From Pseudomonadales bacterium (GTDB lineage: Bacteria; Pseudomonadota; Gammaproteobacteria; Pseudomonadales; Porticoccaceae): a stretch of 64,000 bases of DNA. The position numbers and the translations under genes are program-made. The notes under the pieces were generated by a model. The model did no database searches and was not told the DNA's origin. It saw only the letters and a list, made by a program, of their open reading frames with translations. Shown here piece by piece: positions 43,820 through 52,933 of the stretch (position 1 is its first letter; every line of letters begins with the position of its first letter). The stretch lies in assembly GCA_024234435.1 (NCBI GenBank), contig JACKOF010000001.1, positions 372,001 to 436,000 on the forward strand, written 5' to 3'.

Positions 43820-44404
43820 TTATAAAAGAGAGGCAATTTGATCGGCTATGGCCTGAGGGGTAGCTGAACCAGAATACATGGCCCTCACTTTGCCTTGCTG
43901 GTCTATCAGGTAAATATGGTCGTTGTGTAGAAATCCGTATTCCAGTGCGGAGTTGATGTCCTCTTTTTGATAAAGCACTTTGTACAGTGATGCGACCTGC
44001 TGCAGCTGTTGGCTGTTTCCTCTCAGCCCAATAATGGATGGATGAAAGTAAGACAGGTAGTGATGTAAGTGCTCCAGGGAATCGCGCTCGGGGTCAATGG
44101 TGACAAATAACGGTTGCAGGTCATTGGCCGCGTCAGGCAACAGCTCTAGCACTTTACGCATTTTTGCCAGTACGGTTGGGCAGACATCAGGGCAGCTGGT
44201 AAAGCCAAAATTAAGCAATACCACTTTGCCCCGGAATCGGGATAGAGAAACATCCCTGCCCTCGGTGCCAGGCAAAGTAAAGTCCCCACCCAGCCCTTCG
44301 AGAACGGGTAGCGGTTTTTGCGTATTTTCGTGTAACAGGCTGGATCCGATAACCGCCATCAGAAGAAGGGCCGCGGCAAGAGCAATAACCGTTATTCTGT
44401 TCAA
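43820..44404 (-). CDS. SCO1/SenC-type copper chaperone (second copy)
   Basis: 194 residues from TTG 44404, which overlaps the preceding stop (TTGA), so translation is coupled. N-terminal anchor (5-24), thioredoxin fold with copper-binding CPDVCP and a distal His in FLHNDHIYLID. It delivers copper to the CuA site or keeps its cysteines reduced. Located between heme A synthase and the subunit I homologue. Confidence 0.9.
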   Translation of the reverse strand: MNRITVIALAAALLLMAVIGSSLLHENTQKPLPVLEGLGGDFTLPGTEGRDVSLSRFRGKVVLLNFGFTSCPDVCPTVLAKMRKVLELLPDAANDLQPLFVTIDPERDSLEHLHHYLSYFHPSIIGLRGNSQQLQQVASLYKVLYQKEDINSALEYGFLHNDHIYLIDQQGKVRAMYSGSATPQAIADQIASLL

Positions 44405-45459
44405 GAGCAGGCTACCGCAGGCAGGAAGGTTTTTTGCCTGCGCAGGTTGTGGCTGATAAAAAGCGCGACAGTGAACAGTGCTATCGCTCCAGCCTGATGA
44501 GACGACGCCAATGCAACAGGCACATGTTGCAGTAGTGTGGTGATCCCCAACGTAACCTGAATCAGAAGAGCCGCGACCAGACAGTAACTCGCAGCACGCA
44601 GTTGAGCGCTCACATGGCTGCGGCAGATATGGATTACCAGGAGAAGACCCAGGGTCAGGATAAGGTAGGCCAGCATACGGTGGTTAAACTGAATGGTTGT
44701 GATGTCTTCAAATGCAGAAAGCCAGGCTGGTGCCATGCTATAGAGTCCTTGTGGAATAAAGGAATCTCCCATCAGCGGAAAGGTGGGATACGCAAGTCCG
44801 GCTCGTGTTCCTGCCACCAGTCCGCCGGATAGTATCATCAGGAATATCAGGCTGGTTAACAGGTATGAAAAATTCCTTAGGCCAGCCGGATACCAGCGTT
44901 GCTGGTGCTTGCCAACCAGACCGAAAGCCACCCAGAGAATATAGCCATAAATGAACACCGCCGCCCCCAGGTGAGCAGTAAGCCGATACTGACTGACACG
45001 GGGGTTGTCCACCAGTCCGCTTTTTACCATATACCAACCCAGCAGCCCCTGCAGCCCACCCAGCAGAAAAATGATGACCAGCTTATGGGTAAGCCCTTTT
45101 GGGATTCTGTGGCAGAAATAGAAAAACAGCAGTGGTAATAAAAACAGTACGCCAATAAAACGACCGAGGAGCCGATGAAGGTATTCGTACATAAAAATCA
45201 TTTTGAAGCCTTCCAGGTCCATACCATGGTTGATTTTCTGGTACTCCGGGAACTGCTGGTATTTGTGAAAGGCCTGTTGCCAGTCTGCCTCATTGAGGGG
45301 CGGGATAATGCCAATCAGAGGTTGCCATTCCACCATGGACAGACCTGAGTGAGTGAGCCTTGTTACGCCACCGAGCAGAATCATGGTGAGGATGACAGTG
45401 GCGCAAACAAACAGCCAGAACGCGATCTGTTTATTGTAACGGTCTTGAAAATTAAACAT
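44401..45459 (-). CDS. ctaA: Heme A synthase, long type without cysteine pair
   Basis: 352 residues, eight membrane helices. Conserved GGVTRLTHSGLSMVEW near residue 30, YEYLHRLLGR, and paired histidines in QFNHRMLAY and SSHQAGAIALF. This fits the alphaproteobacterial/mitochondrial Cox15 type. It oxidises heme O to heme A. It overlaps the second ctaA homologue upstream by 8 bp. Confidence 0.88.
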   Translation of the reverse strand: MFNFQDRYNKQIAFWLFVCATVILTMILLGGVTRLTHSGLSMVEWQPLIGIIPPLNEADWQQAFHKYQQFPEYQKINHGMDLEGFKMIFMYEYLHRLLGRFIGVLFLLPLLFFYFCHRIPKGLTHKLVIIFLLGGLQGLLGWYMVKSGLVDNPRVSQYRLTAHLGAAVFIYGYILWVAFGLVGKHQQRWYPAGLRNFSYLLTSLIFLMILSGGLVAGTRAGLAYPTFPLMGDSFIPQGLYSMAPAWLSAFEDITTIQFNHRMLAYLILTLGLLLVIHICRSHVSAQLRAASYCLVAALLIQVTLGITTLLQHVPVALASSHQAGAIALFTVALFISHNLRRQKTFLPAVACS

Positions 45460-46453
45460 TTTTTATGGATATCAATCGAAAGTTAACAGACATTACCGAT
45501 AGCAATAGTAGGGCAGCATTCAGATTGTGAACCATGACTAAAGTCATGGGGATCTTAAAAACAATAATCAGTACACCCAGTAACCACTGCGTCAGCACAA
45601 GCCCTGCTACAAGGGTGGACAGGTGCGGCAGATGCCGCAACAAACTGCCTGCTGCGAGCAGTAATGTCATGCCTGTCAGCACTGCCGACCAGCGATGCAT
45701 CTGATGAATTTCCAACGAACTGGCATCGAACATAACGCGCCCGGTTTTATCCAGTTGCAATTCGCGGAAATACCAGAAACTGCCACTACCGGTGTTCAGG
45801 TAATCTCCCGTTGCCTGACAGGAGAACAGAGCGTTGCAGGCCGAGGCTGCAAAATTGGCACTCAGCCAGGCTCCCAGAGCGATTTGCAGGATAAGCAACA
45901 ACCCTGCCAGCTGCCACAGTAACGGCTGCCATTTGGCTATTTGCAGTGGTGTGTTTTCAGAACAGATCTGTTGACTCAATTGCAGGTAGAGCCACCAGCT
46001 GATTCCCGTCAGGGCGAGCCCGCCTAACAAGTTGATCACGGCGATAACGGGAAGTGTTTTCAGGTAGCTGGCAGGGCCAACAATGGATAACAGCACAATA
46101 ACCCCCAGTAGCAGATAGGGCAGCGACTGATTGGCGTTTTTCATAGCCATGGGTTTGCGGCTTTGATGGATCAGTAGCAAAACCCCGATAACCAGAAGTG
46201 TGGCGACAGTGCGGTGTATCTGTTTGGCGACCATGGCAGGTGCTAATGCTTTCTGTGCTATATCTCCCGGTTTTTCAGCGGCAACATACTGGCCGATGAC
46301 AGCGTAACAATCCGGCCAGGGCTGACAGCCAAGTCCCGATTCGGTATGACGAATGTAAGCGCTGAGTAAGTTGATCAGCACTGTAGCAACCAATACCGCC
46401 AAGGTGATTTTTGCCAGTGTTTTCTGCGGATTATCTGATGAGTTTTTTTGCAT
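45452..46453 (-). CDS. Heme A synthase homologue with cysteine pair
   Basis: 333 residues, eight predicted helices. RHTESGLGCQPWPDC holds the cysteine pair typical of the Bacillus-type CtaA. QIHRTVATLL, EIHQMHRWSAV and VHNLNAALLLL carry the heme-ligand histidines. A different subtype from its neighbour, so it is not a recent duplication. First gene of the ctaA-ctaA-SCO-subunit I run. Its promoter should lie in 46454-46530. Confidence 0.82.
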   Translation of the reverse strand: MQKNSSDNPQKTLAKITLAVLVATVLINLLSAYIRHTESGLGCQPWPDCYAVIGQYVAAEKPGDIAQKALAPAMVAKQIHRTVATLLVIGVLLLIHQSRKPMAMKNANQSLPYLLLGVIVLLSIVGPASYLKTLPVIAVINLLGGLALTGISWWLYLQLSQQICSENTPLQIAKWQPLLWQLAGLLLILQIALGAWLSANFAASACNALFSCQATGDYLNTGSGSFWYFRELQLDKTGRVMFDASSLEIHQMHRWSAVLTGMTLLLAAGSLLRHLPHLSTLVAGLVLTQWLLGVLIIVFKIPMTLVMVHNLNAALLLLSVMSVNFRLISIKNV

Positions 46454-46530
46454 TATTCTTGATCTGTAAACTGGTTCAAAAACTGTTTTTGCCGTATACC
46501 TGTGACATTAAAAAGATAACGGAGAAAATT

Positions 46531-46722
46531 GTGGAAATAGTGCTTTTTACTTTGGTGGCGGCAATTCTTTATTTCTTTTCTGACTGGTTGCTGCGCCTGC
46601 TGGAGCAAAAAAGTGGCGTACCGTTTAAGCACAGAAATATTATTTTTTTCATTATTATTTTGTCCTCTAGCCTTATTTTTTTTGAGCTGCTGCAGCGGTT
46701 TTTGGCAAATGGAAGTGGTTGA
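46531..46722 (+). CDS. Small two-helix membrane protein, hypothetical
   Basis: 63 residues from GTG 46531, chosen because GGAG (46521-46524) is well placed. The frame is open back to 46411 but would then overlap the divergent heme A synthase start. Two hydrophobic helices (about 2-22 and 37-55) with a basic loop. No family recognised. It is on the plus strand between two minus-strand genes, 11 bp from the convergent stop at 46734. Confidence 0.45.
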   Translation: MEIVLFTLVAAILYFFSDWLLRLLEQKSGVPFKHRNIIFFIIILSSSLIFFELLQRFLANGSG

Positions 46723-46733
46723 TCCCCATGGTG

Positions 46734-47246
46734 CTACAAAAGCGTAAATTGCTTCTCCTTTGAATCGAAATCGATGACCAGCACTTGTCCTGGTTTGAGT
46801 GTTACGGGCGTTTCCAGCTGATAGGGGAACGCCGCCATATCAATGTGATCTTTCATGCGAACCTTTAACTTTATGTTCCCCGCCGGAACGGACTTGCGAA
46901 AATAAATGGATGATATGCCGTCTTTATGCAGGCCTCTCGGTGGCAGTGCCTTGCTGTAGATCAACTCATCATCAATAAGCATGTCCAGCAGAAGCGGTGA
47001 ACGTTCGCGTGGACAGATTTTGCTGATACGCATGTTCTCCGGAAGTTTGGCCATTTCATCTTTTGATCGTTCACGACATTCACCGAGAATCTTTCCCGAG
47101 TGTCGCAGGCTGAGTTTTATCATTGCCTGATTGGCATCACCTCGGTGATAAACCGGAGAATTTGAGAAATAGCCAATAAACACTATAAACAGGCCGAAGC
47201 AAAGTCCCTGACCGAGCCATGACTTCCAGGTTTTGTGGCTAGTCAT
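46734..47246 (-). CDS. Hypothetical membrane-anchored protein
   Basis: 170 residues with one N-terminal helix (about 10-27) and a periplasmic beta-rich part of some 140 residues. Two cysteines (ECRERS and ICPRER) are spaced to form a disulfide. Not recognised. It overlaps the stop of the cytochrome b/ferredoxin gene by 8 bp, so it is translated with it and may be an accessory of that membrane complex. Confidence 0.65.
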   Translation of the reverse strand: MTSHKTWKSWLGQGLCFGLFIVFIGYFSNSPVYHRGDANQAMIKLSLRHSGKILGECRERSKDEMAKLPENMRISKICPRERSPLLLDMLIDDELIYSKALPPRGLHKDGISSIYFRKSVPAGNIKLKVRMKDHIDMAAFPYQLETPVTLKPGQVLVIDFDSKEKQFTLL

Positions 47247-48870
47247 ACTGCTTTTCCTCTGGCTCAGTTACGGCCTGCACGTGTGTTGATATGGTGTCAT
47301 CCTGATTAGAAATTGCCGCTGCCAGTTCCGATCGATACTGCGAAATGCCCTCTTGCAGGGCTCTTTCTTCTCCTTTGTTTGCCCACAACAATTTAACCTT
47401 CTGCTGGCCTGCTTTGGTGCGCAGGTGTGGCATTCTCTCACTGTTAAAGCGCTGCTCAGTCCATTCGCTGCCTTTGCGGAAATAACAGTTCTCGCCGCTG
47501 CAACCACTCACAATAACGCCGCTAACCTGTGGCTGACGGGAAACGTAATCGGCAAACGAAGGCGGTAGCAAGCCACTGCAAGGCAGGCTGATCACCGCTG
47601 TTTGGTCATCCTCAATGCTGTTGATATCGAGTGCGTGATCGCAGCCAAAAACCAGAATTCCCTGATGGCCGCTGAGGGATTCTATTTTCTGACGGGTCTC
47701 GTCACGCAGGTGATCCAGCGAGAAATCGGGAATTTCGATGCCAGACACTAATTCTTCCACATTGCGGAAGGGCGTGGCGGAAGGGCATGAGCCTGCACAG
47801 ATACCACAGGCGGTACAAAGATCGGGGTCAACTTGCGCTTGTCGGTGCCCTTTTTTGTACTCGTGTTCAACCATGGTGATGGCTTCAAAAGGACAATCCT
47901 GAAAACACCAGCTGCAGCCGTTGCAGTTTGCCGGGTTGACCTCGGCCGCTTTTGATATGATTTTTTTATCGGGTGACAACCAGGGCAGTATCGCCGCCAG
48001 AAATGAAAACCCTACCAGCAGTGCCCAGACCTGGCCAAATCCGAGGATATCGAGCAGTGGGTAGACATTCATGTAAATCCAGTCGAGGTTGATACTGCTG
48101 ACCACCGTTGACATGTCAGCTTTATTCATACTGATAGCAGGTTTGATTAACGATAAGACAAGGAAGGCCAGTAATGTCAGCCGGGCCAGGGTTTTTGGCG
48201 GACTGGTTCTGGGCATCTTGATTCGCTTGATGTGGATAAACATTCCTAGCAGCAGGAACAGGGGGAGTGCTATGTGCAGAAAAACCAGTAGCGAAAAGAA
48301 CCTGTCGCTCAAGGTCTGGTTGGAAATAAAGTTTCGCGCCAGCGAATCGCCAATGGGTGGCAGCCAGCCGAACCACTCAGAGGTGGTTTCGGCAATGTAC
48401 TGGGCGAACTGGTCCCACACCAGCCAGTAACCACCAATTGCCGAGGCAAAAAGCAACCACAGTAACGGTATGCCGCTAAACCATGAAAACCAGCGGGCAG
48501 CGCGAAAACGGCCCAGAGAGAATTCTCGTAACATGTGCAGGCTGACAGTGATTGCCATTGCCTCTGAGGCATATCGGTGCAAACTGCGTGCGATACCGCC
48601 CGCATACCACTGATGGTGGGTAAGTGCTTCCATCGATTCGAAAGCACCGTTGATACTGGTGTCGAAAAAGATAAATAGATAAAGACCTGTAATAACTACG
48701 ATCCAGTAAAAGTAAAAGGAAAGGGCGCCCAGCTGATACCAGGGGTTTTGATCTTCCCCGAATAGGTGGTTAAAACCTTTCTCCAGTTTTTGCAACAGAG
48801 CCAGTGTCTGCGCCTCCAGCCGTCTTATCACAACCGGTTTCCTTTCCTTGCAGCGTTGCTGCTTTTCCAT
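47239..48870 (-). CDS. Fused cytochrome b / 2[4Fe-4S] ferredoxin / MvhD-like protein
   Basis: 543 residues. The N-terminal part (40-300) is a cytochrome b-like membrane domain with two heme-binding His pairs spaced as in bc1/b6f cytochrome b (H98 and H112; H199 and H213). Next come two 4Fe-4S motifs (C316, C319, C322, C326 and C352, C355, C358, C362). The C-terminal part (about 400-490) resembles the MvhD/hydrogenase iron-sulfur subunit, with C410, C431, C457 and C462. It could move electrons between the quinone pool and a soluble carrier. Partner and direction are unknown. It overlaps the SCO gene upstream by 43 bp. Confidence 0.8.
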   Translation of the reverse strand: MEKQQRCKERKPVVIRRLEAQTLALLQKLEKGFNHLFGEDQNPWYQLGALSFYFYWIVVITGLYLFIFFDTSINGAFESMEALTHHQWYAGGIARSLHRYASEAMAITVSLHMLREFSLGRFRAARWFSWFSGIPLLWLLFASAIGGYWLVWDQFAQYIAETTSEWFGWLPPIGDSLARNFISNQTLSDRFFSLLVFLHIALPLFLLLGMFIHIKRIKMPRTSPPKTLARLTLLAFLVLSLIKPAISMNKADMSTVVSSINLDWIYMNVYPLLDILGFGQVWALLVGFSFLAAILPWLSPDKKIISKAAEVNPANCNGCSWCFQDCPFEAITMVEHEYKKGHRQAQVDPDLCTACGICAGSCPSATPFRNVEELVSGIEIPDFSLDHLRDETRQKIESLSGHQGILVFGCDHALDINSIEDDQTAVISLPCSGLLPPSFADYVSRQPQVSGVIVSGCSGENCYFRKGSEWTEQRFNSERMPHLRTKAGQQKVKLLWANKGEERALQEGISQYRSELAAAISNQDDTISTHVQAVTEPEEKQYD

Positions 48871-49661
48871 TCTCTGATCAGTAAAAAAACCATAAACCCA
48901 CCCATTACCAATCCGACTACAAGGCCTACAAAAATGGAGTAATCAAACTGGTACGTATCCGAATAGGGGTCATACACGGTGCAGAACAAGCGGATTTTGC
49001 CGCCGATGTGTTGTAAGAACGACTGATCGGGCTGCTCGCCAAACACCAGTTGCTTGAGGGGTTCTATCAAGTGAGGCGTGTCGAACTGAATACCATAAAC
49101 CTGGCGGACTACCACTCCATCTTTGTCCAGCAGTGATGTCTGGATGAGATGGTCAAAACCACTCGCTGAAGGAAAAAACTGAAACCCCAGTTGTTTCGAA
49201 AACGACGTAATGGTTTTTTTATCGGTAGCCAGAAAATCCCAATTATCTGCACGTACTGATTGCTGTTTGGCGAATATCCGCATGGCATCTGCGGTATCGT
49301 TATCCGTGTCAAAGCCGATGGTTACGACGTGAAAGCTGTCTTTGCCGAGCGCATTCCTGGCCTTACCGATGACCGTGTCCAGGTGTTTGGTTGTAGTGGG
49401 GCAAATATGATGACACGAGGTGTAGATAAGACTGATAACCAGAGGTTTTCCCTTGTACTCAGAAAGGTTTTTGCGAACGCCCTGACTGGTAAAAAACAAA
49501 TAGTCATCTACTTTGTTACCGATGGCGGTTTGACTGATTTCCAATGCGTTAGATCGGTCAAATCCGTCAGCAACTGCTGCCGGGTGATCGGTGTTCTGCG
49601 CGAGTACAAGTTGCCAGTTTGCGGATAAACAAAAGACGATAAAAGGAATTAATAATCTCAT
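48828..49661 (-). CDS. SCO1/SenC-type protein with C-terminal membrane helix
   Basis: 277 residues from ATG 49661; the frame extends to a TTG at 49688. Signal peptide, thioredoxin-like fold with copper-site CHHICP, and the distal His in SGFDHLIQT. A C-terminal helix (about 240-262) anchors it in the membrane. SCO proteins mature CuA sites; a CuA subunit is encoded 3 kb upstream. NO-reductase clusters of the norSY-senC type have a gene of this kind. Follows the heme O synthase gene closely. Confidence 0.9.
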   Translation of the reverse strand: MRLLIPFIVFCLSANWQLVLAQNTDHPAAVADGFDRSNALEISQTAIGNKVDDYLFFTSQGVRKNLSEYKGKPLVISLIYTSCHHICPTTTKHLDTVIGKARNALGKDSFHVVTIGFDTDNDTADAMRIFAKQQSVRADNWDFLATDKKTITSFSKQLGFQFFPSASGFDHLIQTSLLDKDGVVVRQVYGIQFDTPHLIEPLKQLVFGEQPDQSFLQHIGGKIRLFCTVYDPYSDTYQFDYSIFVGLVVGLVMGGFMVFLLIREWKSSNAARKGNRL

Positions 49662-49689
49662 TAAGTACTCATTTCTATTCACTGGCAAG

Positions 49690-50541
49690 CTAAAGCAGCG
49701 GGTCGATCATGGCAGCGATTAACAAAAGGGTTAACTGAACGAGAGAGGCAATAAAGCATCGTATGGCAGTTTTGGGGTTGGCATCATGAACCAGTAATAC
49801 CCCTTTATAGATAAAGTAGGCTCCGCCCAGGATCGCGCCAGACAGATAAACCCAGCCCATGCCGTAGAAGCCTGGCAACAGTGAAACGGCAACCAGAATC
49901 AGAATGTTGACCAGAATGATTTTTGCGGCGGTCTCATCACCTTTTACAACCGGTAGCATGGGGACACCGGCCGTGGCGTAATCCTTGTGGAGTACAATTG
50001 CCAGCGCCCAGAAGTGAGGAGGTGTCCACAGGAATAGCACCGCAGCCAGCAGTAATGATGGCATATTCAGTGAGGGATCTGCCGCTGCTGCACCGGCAAG
50101 AACAGCAAAGCTGCCGGCGGCACCACCAATCACAATATTCCAGACGGTGCGTTGTTTCAGCCAGAGTGTATAAACGACGCCATAGACAAAAGCACCCATA
50201 AACACGTGAAATCCGCTGGCGAAGTTAAACATCCAGCACGCCATGCCAACCGATATCAGTAGCAGTGCGGCAATCAGCCACAGCCAGGATTTGTTGTGCG
50301 AGGCGGCACCGGTGACAAAGGGGCGGGATCGTGTGCGTGCCATGCGTGCATCAAGGTCGCGTTCTGCATATTGATTGAAAGCGCCAGCGGCAGCAGAGGC
50401 TCCCAGCACCGACAGTGCGAGTACCAGTACTTCAAGGCTGGAGAGTGATTTCCCGGGTGTGACTGCAAACCCCGCCAGAGCGGTAATGGCCATCAAAACC
50501 CCGATACGCAGTTTGAAAATATCGACTAGTTGGGCAAACAC
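49690..50541 (-). CDS. ctaB: Protoheme IX farnesyltransferase (heme O synthase)
   Basis: 283 residues from GTG 50541 with AGGAAA upstream. A UbiA-type prenyltransferase with NQYAERDLDARMARTRSRP, the first Asp-rich prenyl-diphosphate motif, and DYATAGVPMLP as the second. It makes heme O from heme B. With the two heme A synthases the cluster can make its own heme A. A strong terminator lies between it and the upstream subunit I gene, so it probably has its own promoter. Confidence 0.94.
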   Translation of the reverse strand: MFAQLVDIFKLRIGVLMAITALAGFAVTPGKSLSSLEVLVLALSVLGASAAAGAFNQYAERDLDARMARTRSRPFVTGAASHNKSWLWLIAALLLISVGMACWMFNFASGFHVFMGAFVYGVVYTLWLKQRTVWNIVIGGAAGSFAVLAGAAAADPSLNMPSLLLAAVLFLWTPPHFWALAIVLHKDYATAGVPMLPVVKGDETAAKIILVNILILVAVSLLPGFYGMGWVYLSGAILGGAYFIYKGVLLVHDANPKTAIRCFIASLVQLTLLLIAAMIDPLL

Positions 50542-50590
50542 AATGTTTCCTGATACAGGTGGCCTATGCGAAAGTTGTTCCGGTCACTTG

Positions 50591-50616
50591 AAAAAGGGGG
50601 CGAAAGCCCCCTTTTT
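50591..50616. terminator. Terminator after the subunit I gene
   Basis: AAAAAGGGGGC, loop GAAA, GCCCCCTTTTT. It lies in the 88-bp gap between the subunit I stop and the ctaB start, both on the minus strand. Confidence 0.9.
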
Positions 50617-50629
50617 CACAACAGGGCCG

Positions 50630-52324
50630 TTAGCTCAAACCCCAGGTTTGTGACAGATACTTCCAGTTAATAAAGTAATACAGCGCGAATGCGACGAAGA
50701 ATACAGCGACCAGCACCAGGGTTCCCGGAATGGTCCATGATGAAGTATTGGTTGCGTATTCCTCGTCTGAAACGGGTGGCACAATCATGGGGTCGCCCAC
50801 TTTCTCGTTCTCGCCAATCTTTTTACCAAACAATAACGATCCAACCACGATCAGACAGAAGGCTGCGCCACCCACCACGGCGAGTATTACCGACATGCCA
50901 TTGAGACTCATCATGGTTAAGGCAGCGGCAGAGAACTCGTAACCGCCGTCGGCGCTGGTAAACAGAATATCCCAGTGGCGGCGTGGTACACCCAGTGTGC
51001 CTGCACCCATCAGGAACAGCGCCACGCCAGTCATGCCCAGCCCAAAAATCCACGGTTGCCAGCTGGCCAGTTTCTTCCAGATCAGTTGTCGACGGAACAG
51101 GATGGGCACCAGCCAGTAGGTGATAGCCATAAAGGTGAGCGTTGTGCCGATCACGACGGTGGCGTGGAAATGGCCCGGAACATACATAGTGTTATGGATT
51201 AACAGATTGATTTGCTCTGCGCCCATGACCACACCGGTTATGCCTCCCAGTACGCCAAAGCCCACCAGGGATATAAACATGCCTGAGAAAACCGGGTTGC
51301 CCCAGGGCGCCTTGCGCAGCCATTCGAACAATCCTGCACTGAATCCACGGGCACGTTGTGCGTGTTCGATGGAACCGGGCACGGTAAGGCCGTGAACCAT
51401 ACTCGCCATCACTGCCAGATACATGGCATAGCTGGTATTGAAGATTTTCCACTCGGAGCTGAGGCCTGGATCTACCAGCAGGTGGTGAGCTGAGGCAATT
51501 TGCAGCACAGCGATATATAACAGGAATGCAAAGCGACTGACTTTTTCGGATAGCGGTTTGGCACCAAACAGGATTGCTGCAATCGCATACCAGATCGACA
51601 CATGGGCGGCCACATTGATTTGCTGCGAAGAGTGACCAAATGCCCACCAGATTAAGCGATAAACACCCGCATCGATATTGCTGATAAAGCCGAGGTTCCA
51701 GAGTAGGGTGGGGATCAGGATAATAGCGCCTGAGGCAATAGTGAAAATTGCAATAATACAGGCCGTTAAAGCCCCAAATGTTACCAGAGGGATTGAACCT
51801 TCGTAGGTTTTCTCTTCTTTGGCGATCACCAGTGTGCCGAGGAAAATAAAGCAGTTAATCAGCGCACCAACAGCAAACAGAATCAGTCCGACGTAGAACA
51901 GTGCATCCGCAGGAAGTGGCACGTAAGACGTCATCATAACGCTGGAATTGCCTTTCACCAGCACGGCGTAATTATTCAGTACCGCGCCTAACACCATCAG
52001 CAGGAAGGCGCCCATCCCCAGCTTCGGAGTTGCCATTCGGCAGCCCAGTAAAATTGAGGAGGCAAACAGCAGGACTGCCATTTCAAAGAAGATGATCCAG
52101 AAAATCAGTACGTTAATGCCGTGTCCGGTCAGCACCTGATAAAAGGTATCAGGGGCCAGCAGATGCACTTCTGGCCAGCGTGTTAAACCGACTCCCAGGC
52201 CGAGGACGCCACCAACTAACAGGAATACGACAGCAGCGACTGCATGCAGTTTCATCAGATTTTCTGCCGGGCGGTGCCATTTCAGTCCGGTGTCCGGGCA
52301 GGTTCGGAAAATGTGAGTAGTCAT
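50630..52324 (-). CDS. norY: Heme-copper oxidase subunit I without active-site tyrosine (NorY-like NO reductase candidate)
   Basis: 564 residues, about 13-14 helices. Ligands: H68 (low-spin heme), H231, H280 and H281 (copper B), H385 and H387 (hemes, in GHFHATV). Helix VI reads GHSSQQ: the tyrosine that cross-links to histidine in A- and B-type oxidases (GHPEVY) is Q235. Loss of this tyrosine is typical of NO reductases. Dnr-type control, nirS nearby and a CuA subunit next door fit the sNOR family described in ammonia oxidisers as norSY-senC. The alternative is a divergent oxygen reductase. It lies 9 bp after the subunit II gene. Confidence 0.75.
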   Translation of the reverse strand: MTTHIFRTCPDTGLKWHRPAENLMKLHAVAAVVFLLVGGVLGLGVGLTRWPEVHLLAPDTFYQVLTGHGINVLIFWIIFFEMAVLLFASSILLGCRMATPKLGMGAFLLMVLGAVLNNYAVLVKGNSSVMMTSYVPLPADALFYVGLILFAVGALINCFIFLGTLVIAKEEKTYEGSIPLVTFGALTACIIAIFTIASGAIILIPTLLWNLGFISNIDAGVYRLIWWAFGHSSQQINVAAHVSIWYAIAAILFGAKPLSEKVSRFAFLLYIAVLQIASAHHLLVDPGLSSEWKIFNTSYAMYLAVMASMVHGLTVPGSIEHAQRARGFSAGLFEWLRKAPWGNPVFSGMFISLVGFGVLGGITGVVMGAEQINLLIHNTMYVPGHFHATVVIGTTLTFMAITYWLVPILFRRQLIWKKLASWQPWIFGLGMTGVALFLMGAGTLGVPRRHWDILFTSADGGYEFSAAALTMMSLNGMSVILAVVGGAAFCLIVVGSLLFGKKIGENEKVGDPMIVPPVSDEEYATNTSSWTIPGTLVLVAVFFVAFALYYFINWKYLSQTWGLS

Positions 52325-52333
52325 GACTTCCCC

Positions 52334-52876
52334 CTATTCAACAACGTAAATCGTGCCCAGCATGTTGTGGTGCCCGATTCCGCAATATTCGTTACAAACA
52401 ATGGTGTGCTCGCCTGTTTTGTTGGGGGTGACGGTTAATACCATGTCGTACCCAGGGAGTACCTGTACATTGAGATTGGTTGGCTGGAGAGAAAAGCCGT
52501 GTTGCCAGTCAATGGAGGCAACATGAAGCCGGTATGTTTCACCCTTCTTGAGTTCAAAGTGAGGCCACCATTCCCATAGTCTGCCTACCAGATAGATATC
52601 GGTGCCGGCTGGCGGTTTAACCACGGGTATTTTCCGATCGCCATCTGTTCGAACGGTATATTGATCAACCACCGCCTGAGCTTTTGCCAGATAAGCGGCG
52701 GGAGTAGTTTTGTAGGCTTCGCTGGAGAGGTTCTGTTCGCCGTAAATATGCCAGAACGGCATCATCAGAGTGAGAATGATTCCCCAAACGACAACCACAG
52801 ATATCCAGAGCAGTTCGCCTTTTTCTATTGGTTCTTTCCACCAGATTTTCTTCGCTGGAGGTGAGATGCTTGACAT
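52334..52876 (-). CDS. norS: CuA-containing subunit II (NorS-like)
   Basis: 180 residues: one N-terminal membrane helix (about 22-42) and a cupredoxin domain. CuA ligands are all present: H126 (DWQHGFS), C161, C165, H169 and M172 in CNEYCGIGHHNM. This subunit takes electrons from cytochrome c for the subunit I encoded next. Short subunit II of this form fits ba3-like and sNOR enzymes. GGGGAG precedes the ATG. Confidence 0.85.
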   Translation of the reverse strand: MSSISPPAKKIWWKEPIEKGELLWISVVVVWGIILTLMMPFWHIYGEQNLSSEAYKTTPAAYLAKAQAVVDQYTVRTDGDRKIPVVKPPAGTDIYLVGRLWEWWPHFELKKGETYRLHVASIDWQHGFSLQPTNLNVQVLPGYDMVLTVTPNKTGEHTIVCNEYCGIGHHNMLGTIYVVE

Positions 52877-52933
52877 GGTAGCTCCCCTTATACAAGTCCA
52901 GTTTTTATTTTTCCGCGTTAAGCTGGTTTCGAA

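Noticed and set aside
46411..46530. N-terminal extension of the 46531 ORF
   Set aside because: Would place the start inside the divergent heme A synthase gene, and the GTG at 46531 has the better ribosome-binding site.
46454..46530. Dnr box before the ctaA-ctaA-SCO run
   Set aside because: TTGATC and TTCAA are present but about 10 bp apart instead of 4; not a valid site.
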